Positions 54,008-64,000 of a stretch of 64,000 nt of DNA are shown in pieces. The stretch comes from Mytilus galloprovincialis. Taxonomy: Eukaryota > Mollusca > Bivalvia > Mytilida > Mytilidae. The stretch is taken from NCBI RefSeq assembly GCF_965363235.1, contig NC_134844.1:55982872-56046871 (forward strand), in the 5' to 3' direction. Position numbers and translations under genes: made by a program. The notes beneath the pieces are model-generated. The model made no database searches. It saw only the letters and a program-made list of their open reading frames with translations, and had not been told where the DNA came from. Positions within the stretch are counted from its first letter, which is position 1; the number at the start of each line of letters is the position of its first letter.

Positions 54008-55792
54008 TCTATACTATTAAACGAGAAGACCTCATTTTTGGTGTCGCTTCTCCTCCTTCCACAATAAATTGATCATTGTGACTATATGTCCTATAGATAC
54101 CATGCATAGTCGCATTTGTCATCCATTCTTATGATTATTCAGTTTCGGTTATTTTGGGAGAAAAACGGAAAAAATGAAGTCCGGATATATGTCCGTCATC
54201 ACTCCGGCTTTTATTCATAGACAACTTCCTCTTCCGTTTATATTTCCAGAAGTTTTTACATTACACATGACATACATGTACCCTATATTATCATGTTTTA
54301 TTTAAGATTCATTGCCTGAATCGTTATATAAGAATGTTGTCCCAAGTGTAAGCAACGACCCAGGCTGTGTGAAAATAAACACAATCATTTTTGTTATTCA
54401 TTGTCCCAAGTGTAAGCAACGACCCAGGCTGTGTGAAAATAACACAATCATTTTTGTCATTCACTTATCGTCACGTAAATAACGACACAGGCATAGCCTA
54501 ATTATCATGTTTTATTTGTCACTTAAATAACGACACAGGCATAGTCTATATTATCATGTTTTATTTAAGATTCATGCAAGCCATTTTCACATTGCCTGAA
54601 TCGTTATATGTTGTCCCAAGTGCAAGCCATTTTCACACTTATCGTCACGTAAATAACGATACAGGCATAGCCTAAATTATCATGTTTTATTTGTCACGTA
54701 AATAACCACACAGGCATAGTCTATATTATCATGTTTTATTTAAGATTCATGCAAACCATTTTAACATTGCCTGATCGTTATATGTTGTCCCAAGTGTAAG
54801 CAACGACCCAGGCCGTGTGAAAATAAACACAATCATTTTTGTCATTCACTTATCGTCACGTAAAGAACGACACAGGCATAGCCCATATTATCATGTTTTA
54901 TTGTCATTCAATCACTTATCGTCACGCAAATAACGACACAGGCATAGCCTATATTATCATGTTTTATATATTAAAATAAGTAAAACATGCTCAACTTCAT
55001 CTAAAACTACCTCGACCAAAAACTTTTACCTGAAGTGGGACAGACAGACGGACGGACGACCGAACAAACGAACGCACGGATGCACAGACTAGAAAACATA
55101 ATGCCCATAATTGGGGCATAAAAATTTATTGTTAAAAGGGAAAATAGTGATTTGGCAAAAATGAAAGTAAGGTAGAGATTAGAGGGAGGCAGGACCTTAT
55201 TCGGGGCGTCGGGATCGGGTGTTTTCAAGCTCGGTATTTGAGGATGGATCCTTACGGGATCCGGGAATATATTTTTCGATTTCGGGATATGAATTTCTTT
55301 AAATTCTGCATCTCAGTTTCATGGTTTTAAGCCCGGGATTTCGAGATCAGGACCCCTCCGATCGACAACCCCTCAAATTAGCATTAGTCGGTATTAGTCA
55401 TTTATACATGATTCAAATCCTACAATTGGCATGTTAATAAGGCTCTCAAAAAAAATAGCACTGATGAATTGTCATAGAAGCATATTCTTTAGACTAATAG
55501 ATATATATGCAGTTACATTTATTTCATGTTTGAAACGGTGCAAATTTTTAATTTGATTTGACTTTTACCAAAAGAAGCATTGTAGCGTAGCAAAGGAGAG
55601 GAATAATTGTGGTCGTAGGGCCAGAAACACGAATCTAATTGAATTTAACAGAAAGGAAACAAATATCGGACTTTGGAAAAAGGGAGGTATACCTTCTATG
55701 TAATTCTCCATACATAATATCTTTTACAAAAAATCATCCTGCAACAGTTCACAAGCTGTATATATGCCCGCGATTTCGCGGGTGTGTTCTAG
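54008..55792 (+). mobile_element. non-autonomous Helitron
   Basis: It begins TCTATACTATTAAACGAGAA after an A (54007) and ends in a 7-bp-stem hairpin CCCGCGA-TT-TCGCGGG (55767-55782), six bases, then CTAG (55789-55792) followed by T. A|TC...CTAG|T with a 3' hairpin is the defining Helitron end structure. No Rep/helicase ORF is present. It carries a tandem array (54320-54970) and a piece of the GTCCGTC mussel repeat (54985-55118). Confidence 0.8.
54320..54970. repeat. composite tandem array inside the Helitron
   Basis: Two alternating blocks recur. Block one is TTGTCCCAAGTGTAAGCAAC plus GACCCAGGCTGTGTGAAAAT (54337, 54402, 54785). Block two is CACTTATCGTCACGTAAATA plus ACGACACAGGCATAGCC and TATTATCATGTTTTATT (many copies). 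Units vary in length, which suggests repeated unequal exchange or rolling-circle growth. Confidence 0.75.
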
Positions 55793-57289
55793 TACGCTTT
55801 AGTATTTATCATTTGTTATTTAACCAATTTCTGTAGTTCATTATCTTAAATTATCAATATGAATATAAAAGACATTACCAATAGGAACAATCGAGAGAAG
55901 AAATTCATTTTTTGTTTTAAATGAAATTTTGCTTCATTTAAAAACACATAAGAAAAGGCTATCAAAGTTACCTCCCATTGATAAAAGGTGATTTTCATCA
56001 AAACAACTTCCATTCACTGGTAAACATTTGAATAAATTAAAGTATCAGAGCAATTAAGAATTCAACAACGTTAAAGGCAGACGATAAAGTGTTTAAAAAA
56101 AATTACAGGATTGAAATTTTTCTCTTGGTGTCATCTCATAGATTTTCAAAAAAGTTTAGTTGCATCTAGTTTAGATGTTTAAAAGAACATAAATTAGCAA
56201 ATCTATATCAACTTTGAAGCCGTTCAAAAAAATTATTCTGCTTGAAATTATGTAATTTGATTTAGGCATTGCACATGTTTTCATATCAACTGGTCTAAAA
56301 ATTGGAGCATTCTTCAATTAATTTCTGAGGGTGGGCTTTGAGATATGAAAAAATACTTTTGTTGGGTTGCTGCTTCATTGATGTATACCTGCATCTCCTT
56401 TTTTCCTGATGCATAATTTTTAACCAACAAAAAATACTTACCATGTATAATTAGAGAAGAGGTTCTTATCCCACTCTTTGGTAACTACAAAGATGGATAT
56501 CTTACTGTACACATTGCTTACTCTTCAAGGTCATTGCTCAATTTTTGGGTTCCTGAAAAATGTCGGTTTTGCATATAATATTTGAAAGGGTGAAAACTTA
56601 TATTATTTCTGGTTCTTCAAAAAATTTCAATCTAAGACAGTCATCCTGGTCATATGTTTTCTTTGATGTATCTCCTTTAATCATTGCCTAATTCTAATAC
56701 TGTAAATTTAGAAATTAAAAAATAAAATTGCGTTTTAGTCTAAAATGACAAATTCGCAATAATAAATGCACGCAACAATTTCTGAATTTACAGTACATGT
56801 ATATTTATCTCAAAAAGATATTAATATTGTCCTGTAAAAATAACTGATCAAAAAATGTTTTGCATGCAAGTATCATTAACTTTGATCATGGTTATTGTTC
56901 CATGACCTATGGCTGTTTATAAACAGAAATTGTCTCAATAGCTATCATACCACATCACCAGTATTATTTATACTGTAAAATCCAGTTTTGTTTTCTGTTC
57001 AGATTTGTTAACCTCTGTAAATATAGACAATGCAATTTCCAAAAGGAACTCCTTTTAAGCATGTAAAAAAATTACTATAAAGTTTAGTAAATAAACTGTT
57101 ATCACAGAGAAATGTCTTGCTTTTTTGTAATTTCAATAATGCAAATGTTGAAATTAAAATAGCAACACTTTTTAAAACATGTAAGTTTTACAATTATTAA
57201 AGTAAATGAACCCTGACTGAAGGTACATGGCAAAGCAATTTCCACGGAAATGAGATGTACCAAAGCTAACACAACTGCCATGCATACCA
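55793..57289. other. intergenic, no gene recognised
   Basis: Only a short fragment with TTGTCTCAATAGCTATCATACC (mussel repeat end, near 56930) is recognisable. Confidence 0.4.
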
Positions 57290-58100
57290 AATATAAAAAA
57301 AGAAGATGTGGTATGATTGCCAATGAGACAACTGTCCACAGGAGACCAAAATGACACAGACATTAACAACTATAGGTCACCATACGGCCTTCAACAATGA
57401 GCAAAGCCCATACCGCATAGTCAGCTATAAAAGGCCCCGATAAGACAATGTAAAACAATTCAAACGAGAAAACTAACGGCCTTATTTATATATATAAAAA
57501 ATGAACGAAAAACAAATATGTAACGCTTAAACCAACGACAACCACTGAATTACAGGCTCCTGACTTGGGACAGACACACACATAAATAATGTGGCTGGGT
57601 TAAACATGCTATTGGAATCCCAACCCTCCCCCTAACCTGGGACAGTGGTATAGCAGCACAACATAAGAACGAACTATAAAAATCAGTTGAAAAGGCTTGA
57701 CTGATCAGATGGACAAAAATACAAGTGGACGTGGCCGGGTACTTATACATCCCGACACAAAAAGACACAATGAACAGATCTGTGAGTACTCGAAGTTATC
57801 TGACAACTAGTTCAAAGCCACTAACAACTAATAAAAATATCATGCATCAAATAGTGAAACTAAACTATCAATCCGTACACATCCAACATCCAATGGATTT
57901 AGTGTAAAGACGTCATAAACAGCCACAGAAAAAAACATGACCTTGTGCAAAAAAAGTAAAATCACAAAAATACTGAACTCAGAGGAAAATCAATTCGGAA
58001 AGTCCATAATCACATGGCAAAATCAAATAACAAAACGCATCAAAAACGAATGGACAAGAACTGTCATATTCCTGACTTGGTACAGGCATTTTCAAATGTA
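57290..58100 (-). repeat. mussel GTCTCATTGGCA repeat, copy 3 (longest)
   Basis: It is antisense and starts AAGATGTGGTATGATTGCCA. It contains the full set of landmarks seen at 4195-4718 and extends further, through AAACATGACCTTG and AATCACATGGCAAAATC, to the block that also occurs at 9980-10135. ORFs within it are repeat artefacts. Confidence 0.7.
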
Positions 58101-59238
58101 GAAAATGCCAAGTTACAGGTATTGACAGATGGTAGATCCATGAATGTCAGGGCCGTAACTACCTATGAGGCAGGAGAGGCAACTACCTCCTCTGAATTTT
58201 CTACACCGAAGTTGAAGTTGAAGTAATAAAATGAAATATTGACAATATGTACACGAAGAATTTGAATTTATATAATAAACAACACAAGTTTACGGTTTTA
58301 AGTGTTGATACGTGATATATGTCATTTTCCGGATTTTTGATCGATAGTGAAACGTTTCAGTATTTGTTTGGGTTTTTTTTTCGTGTGGCCGTCCGTCTGT
58401 TATTCGGTATTCGTACGAGAACACATATTAAACTTTGCTTTTCGATAATTTTGAATAAAACTTAACTGTTCACATTTATTTAGGGACTCAATTAGCATAG
58501 GAAGTTCCCTTTGTATTGTGAATCTTTAATAATATCGGAAATTCGTTACCACTGCTGAATCAGCAGTTGGATCATTTTTTTTTTAAACGTTTCCCGATCG
58601 TACGAGAACATTATGGTCAATGCCTCAGTAGTTAAACACTCCCATTCGTTGTAGCAGTGACTTTCTATACTAAGTATATACTAGTATAGAAAGTCCCTGG
58701 TTGTAGTTATATAAATGTCTGTTCAGCTTTCAACAATATTGAAATTCAAGGTCCTCGATAAAAAAAAATATATCTTGCGTTCTATGATCTTGCTTTATAT
58801 GTTTTTTTTTTGTTTTTTTTAACTTAGTACCAGTTTGATTTCTAACAAAAAGATTTTTAGATACAAATAATAATTGTTTGCATAAAAATTACTTTCAGGA
58901 TCCAGCAATCAGTAACTGGCTGGGTAGAAAAACCTGACACAAGGTGATGTAACAGAATTTTGTTCAGATAATAAAGCATTCCCCTAAAGGGAAAATAAAC
59001 ATTAAAACCTATAAACATGAGGCCCCAATAACCTGCATAATTTTTGTTTTTGGAAAATTTTGCATGATATTGTTTAAAGAATTTAATTGAGTTCTTATCT
59101 AAACACTGATATTGGGATTAACTCAGTTAAAAAACGTTTTTAAAATATGAACAAAGTTAATTTTGGACCCTTTGTAACTTATGTTGACCCATGGCAAAAT
59201 AAGGCTAAAATGAAAAAAATCCAAAGATATAGTTAAAT
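58101..59238. other. intergenic, no gene recognised
   Basis: AT-rich; a short inverted pair CTTTCTATACTA / TAGTATAGAAAG is at 58661-58692. No gene. Confidence 0.35.
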
Positions 59239-62200
59239 TACGGAAGCCGATAAGGGCCATTCAAAAAAAAAAAATTATGTCGTAATTACGACATAGCATG
59301 TCGTAATTTCGACATAACATGTCGTTATTACGACATCGCTATGTCGTAGTTTCGACATAACATGTCGTTATAACGACATCGCTATGTCGTAATTTCGACA
59401 TAACATGTCGTTATAACGACATCGCTATGTCGTAATTTCGACATATCATGTCGTAATAACGACATCACTATGTCGTTAAAACGACATAGCGATCGCTATA
59501 TATAAAAGAATATGTATTATGATTGCCAAGAGACTAAATGACACAGAAATTAACAACTATAGGTCATCATAATGCCCCCAATAATTAGAAAAGCCCCACA
59601 TAGTCAGCTATAAAAGAGGGAGGAAAGATACCAGAGGAAGAGCCCCCGAAATGCTGTGTGGCAGACAGTGTTATAATTAATTATTAGCTCCCTTGGTAAA
59701 ACTCCAAATTTTATTGTTAAATAATTTACATGAAGCTTAATAAGTATATATTTGTTAATTGCATAGCTTTTGCTATTTGAATTCATTGGTTAAAGGTTTT
59801 TTATTTATATTGTAAAGTTTAATATTTGCATCGTCGCAAAATCTTTGGTTACCTTCTTTGAATAGATTCAGTGAGAAACTTATATATTTTATAGATCCCA
59901 TGTAATCATACCGACCCAACCGTGTATGTTAGGTCTAACAATCATTCCTACCAAGGCAACTCAAGCTGTTCAGCTCCCTACAATTAAGTGCAAACTTCAA
60001 GGCTTTTTGTTAAAAGTTTGAATTGAAGTCTTGATTGCTCTATTTCTACTTTCAAACGTTGGGCACGATGTTCCTACAACGCCTAGGATTTAAAACAGAA
60101 TCTTCGAAATTTCATTCGCAAAACAAAATAAAAATAAAAATGTTAGAAAACACGAAACAATATTGTAACAAATTCAGTATATGTTTTAAATTATGTTTTT
60201 ACAGCTCTTGATCATATACTAAGTAATATCTAGTTTATTTGAGGATTAAAATAAGAAAGCTATGTGAAAAAAACGGATGTCCAACGTTACATTTAAGAAA
60301 AACTGTTTTAACTCTTATGTATAGTGATCCTATTTCTTATTCTCTGATCTTCTTGATTCTTGGCAGGAACAACGACATGTGTTGGTTCTCTGTGCCGTTA
60401 AAGCCGTTATTTTGCCAAATTTCATTTGACTCGGTGGCTGCATATTAAGCTGGAATAAGAAAAATGTCCAACGACGTTTTTCATTAACTCAACATCTGAA
60501 AGTGAATTTTATAAGTAGATATAGCAGAAAATGAATTAAAAGAGTAAGACAATAATAATATCTAACAAAAGTACAAATATTTGCCTCATGTGAGTTCAAA
60601 TATTGCTGATTCAATAAAATCTTCTCTACACAGTCGTTTTTCAAACGGTAGCCATTTTGTCCAAGTTGATATTTCATTTTTCAAATCAGTTAACGCGTAT
60701 TTTTTATAATTGAAAAGAACAAAAGTTAGATACACGAAGAGTAAAAAATGCCAAGATTACCTACATATTTGGGTCTTAAAGGAATAAAATGCTTCCACAC
60801 ATTACAAAACGGTAGCCAATTTGTCCAAACGTCTGAAAACGCCTAAAATCCTAAAGACGCTAATTTCCGACGTTACATGTGCTAAAGTTTCAATTAAATG
60901 TTCAGGATAATTAAAACAAATCATGTTATGAAATTTGGAAAAAGAGGTTGATGATTGCTGCCGAAAAAAAAGAATAATGCATGTTGCTATAGACTCCGCC
61001 CGGGGACATAGGTTCGACACAGGTTAAATTTTGCAATTTTTATTAATCGTTTATAGCTTTTAACGATTTATTTAAAAGAATTGGGAAATGGGGAAAACAT
61101 CTCATTACATGAACTTCGTCCAACTTTTGCAAAGACAAATTGGAGACACCAAGACAGTCTCTAAATGTAAAATGCGAATTGAAATTTATGTTACGGAAGT
61201 ACTCCGAAATAGATCATTTAAAGTCGTCACTTCAGTAAGGTGCAATCACCAATATTAAAAGACTTAATACCAGTTCACGGAATGTTTTACTTCGCGATTT
61301 GTCCTGCTATTCATGTTATAACAGTCGTGATGAAAATAATTCCTGTACTAGCGAAGTCGGAACTTTTCGTCAATATAAACTTGTGCATGAAATGGGGGTA
61401 ATTGAAAGACGAATCCCAAACAGCAACGAAAACCGTTTCATCGAATTGATAAAAACCCGGGATTATATTTGCCGTTTTCGCGGACGATCCAGGAGTAGAT
61501 TACTATATTTTAGAATGTATATCAGAAGTTAAACGCTATATATGACTTGGGGAAATAATTCTCAAGCCAAGGTTCAAGTAATTGAAGGGGTGTATTTCGA
61601 CAACTTATTTGCCAGGGAAAATACAAATTTAACCAAGGGTAAAAATGTTCGATTTACTTGCAGAGTGTCAGATATATTTGTATTGATTGAATTAAGATAT
61701 AGAAATTTTACAATGACAGATGATATGCACCTTGAAAGTTAAACATCCTATGATAAAACAAAAATATGGAAAACCGTATACATGTACTTCCGTCCCATCT
61801 TTCCTTCCTACATTACTTGCGACAGTACTGCATTTTTAGTTGAAATAACTTAAAGGGTAAACATTATTAAATCGATTTCCACAACTCGAGGTAATGTTTT
61901 ATAAAATGACATCACAAAACGAACAGAACCAGAATCAACCAACAATATAAAAAAACCGAATAAAACTTGCAAAAATTAGACGAAGTCACAAACCCTCTTC
62001 GACACCGCAATGTGAAAGTGTAACGTCGTGTTGTAGGAATGTCGTGCCCAACGTTTGAAAGTAGAAATAGAGCTATCAATACTTCAATTCACCCTTATTA
62101 CAAGAAGCCATGTAGTTTGCGCTTATTTAAAGGGAGATGGAATGATTGGCATGCAACGTCAGTCCTCATATATTTCCACGTCTTATTTGTCTATTTCAAA

Positions 62201-62903
62201 GTTGTCTGACAGAACAGCCCTTCCACGGCAGGTATCTTATAACACTTAAATGGGATTTTAGAAATATATAAGTTTCTCTTTGAAGGTATCCAAAGAAGGT
62301 AACCAAAGATTTTGCGACGATGCAAATATTAAACTTTACAATATAAATAAAAAACCTTTAACCAATGAATTCAAATAGCAAAAGCTATGCAATTAACAAA
62401 TATATACTTATTAAGCTTCATGTAAATTATTTAACAATAAAATACATTGAATATGAAATTTGGAGTTTTACCAAGGGAGCTAATAATTAATTAATAACAC
62501 TGTCTGCCACACAGCATTTCGGGGACTCTCCCTTTGGTATCTTTCCTCCCTCTTTTATAGCTGACTAATCGGAGGCTTTTCTAATTATTGGGGGCATTAT
62601 GATGACCTATAGTTGTTAATTTCTGTGTCATTTAGTCTCTTGGCAATCATAATACATATTCTTTTATATATAGCGATGTCGTTATTACGATATAGCTATG
62701 TCGTTTTAACGACATAGTGATGTCGTTATTACGACATGATATGTCGAAATTACGACATAGCGATGTCGTTATAACGACATGTTATGTCGAAATTACGACA
62801 TAGCGATGTTGTAATAACGACATGTTATGTCGAAATTACGACATGCTATGTCGTAATTACGACATAAAATATTTTTTTTGAATGGCCCTTATCGGCTTCC
62901 GTA
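59239..62903. mobile_element. large foldback DNA transposon with palindromic arrays in both arms
   Basis: The ends are TACGGAAGCCGATAAGGGCC and its complement. The inverted arms are about 850 bp (59239-60095 and 62020-62903). Each arm opens with a 220-bp array of ATGTCGTAATTTCGACATAA-type units (59275-59495, 62670-62875), themselves palindromic. TA at both borders may be the target duplication. The inner 1.9 kb has only short ORFs with no known motif. Confidence 0.75.
60100..62015. other. interior of the foldback element, unrecognised short ORFs
   Basis: Plus-strand frames at 61299-61532 and 61542-61742 and minus frames at 60489-60677 and 60802-61020 are 62-77 codons. GGTAGCCATTTTGTCCAA recurs near 60648 and 60811. 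I see no transposase motif. Confidence 0.4.
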
Positions 62904-63089
62904 TAAAATTCAGCATATCGAAGAATCTCAACAATGCAATTTTTTATGACCCTTTCAAGAAATACAGTTACGCCTGTCTCATTTCTAGAAATTTACAAAA
63001 CGGAGGGTCGGTTGAAAAAAAAACTTTATGAAAAAAAATGAAAGTTCAGCTTCCCAATTGTGAACTTTCCCTTTCTATGTAGCATTTAC

Positions 63090-63625
63090 ATTCCAGCAAC
63101 GCCTGTATACGAAGTTATACAATCCAGTTGAAACCAGTGTTTTTAATTCCTATCATTATTTCTTTGATAGCGAGTTTCTGCTCACAAGGAAGCTATTGAA
63201 CCAAGATTATCAAATGGTGAAGTTGAAATCCCTTCGTAAATTTTACAGATGCCATCAAGAGTTGGTTGACCGTTATGAAACATCCGTTTCACAGATGATA
63301 CCGCATATGTTCATATTGTCGTAATGACAATCCAATCCCCTGCCCTCCCCCAAATGTGACCAACCAATTTAGACATATTACTGGGTTTGTACTAACATGA
63401 AAAACATGACGATAGCCACATGTGGAACAGGATGTTATTACCCTTTGCGGAGAACCTGAGTTCACCCCCAGTTTTTGATGGGGTTCGTGTTGCTATGTCT
63501 TTAGTGCTCTATGTTGTGTTATATGTACTGTTGTTTCAATTGGTCTGTTACTTTTTTAGCTATGTCATTGTCAGTTTGTTATTTGACAAGTTCAGTATGA
63601 GTTTGAATTTCCCTTTGGTATTTTA
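63090..63625 (+). repeat. two adjoining mussel repeats related to 16110-16335 and 19680-19830
   Basis: The part at 63170-63310 parallels 19700-19830 (GTTCACAAGGAGGCTATC versus GCTCACAAGGAAGCTATT). The part at 63413-63625 parallels 16110-16335 (CACATGTGGAACAGGATG). The ORF at 63420-63692 is repeat-derived. Confidence 0.6.
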
Positions 63626-64000
63626 CTCAACAATCAATCATGTCAAATTTTATTCAAATAATTGGTCCAGTAGTTTTATAGGAGATCTATGAAAAACTGA
63701 AAACAGAACTCAGACACCAAGATATAGAAAAAGCTGAAAACTAGACAGAAAGCCAGGTGAGCTTAAAACTGGTTGGACTCTGCATGTTTGTGTGTCTGTC
63801 TTAAGGACCCTCGCCACTAATTGTCTTCTCTTAGTCTGTATATTGTTTATTTTGTTATTAAAAAAAATGTCATTGGTGGTTAGTCTCTGTTTCTTTTGTT
63901 TGCCATCAAAACTTGTTCAATTTGGGGTCATTTAGACACGGATATTCTGCATTTATGCCAGTCCACTGCTGAAGGCAACATTGGTATCTAGATGTCTTTC

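Noticed and set aside
58014..58226. Plus ORF of 70 residues
   Set aside because: Its first half lies in the extended part of the mussel repeat that also occurs at 9980-10135.
63420..63692. ORF of 90 residues with apparent membrane segments
   Set aside because: It is the other copy of the same repeat; the hydrophobic text comes from T-rich sequence.

Overview
The window looks like a bivalve mollusc nuclear genome, most likely a mussel (Mytilidae). It is AT-rich, with short coding exons, large introns with GT..AG borders, and many copies of interspersed repeats. One is the family that ends in GTCTCATTGGCAATCATACC; another carries GTCCGTCCGT-type microsatellites. I know both from mussel sequence. 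No database search was possible, so species and family assignments are recognition, not results.

The main content is one long minus-strand gene, about 38151 down to 9193. I rebuilt it as 13 exons whose phases join without a break, giving 6,258 nt and about 2,085 residues. In order it encodes three divergent HEPN-like helical domains of the DZIP3-like type (exons 1-3), a Roc GTPase split over three exons with P-loop, DFGG and THRD motifs, a COR domain, a death domain, about 350 residues I cannot assign, and a trypsin-like serine protease with a complete His/Asp/Ser triad. A polyadenylation signal follows 34 nt after the stop. I do not know a described protein with this order of parts. It reads as a nucleotide-switched receptor or adaptor with a protease output, plausibly in innate immunity or cell death; that role is inference. 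Just upstream (38331-38623) lies a further exon that resembles a HEPN middle segment and does not join the model cleanly.

At the left edge (501-1301, plus strand) are the last two exons of a small unrecognised gene. Between 2.3 and 3.6 kb lies a 5'-truncated LINE. Everything else is repeats or sequence with no gene I can support.

The introns hold several DNA transposons or foldback elements: 13011-15458, 18427-20085, 25523-26159, 29012-29760 and 36601-36870. To the right of the gene (38.7-64 kb) the DNA is almost purely mobile or repetitive. It holds a near-perfect 72-bp-arm hairpin, mussel tandem repeats, a CACTA-like element with GATGACCGTAA subterminal repeats (42849-45801), a LINE 3' fragment, a Harbinger transposase relic (51995-52607), tRNA-derived SINEs inside a tandem duplication, a Helitron with clear termini (54008-55792), and a 3.7-kb foldback element with ATGTCGTAATTACGACAT arrays in both arms (59239-62903).
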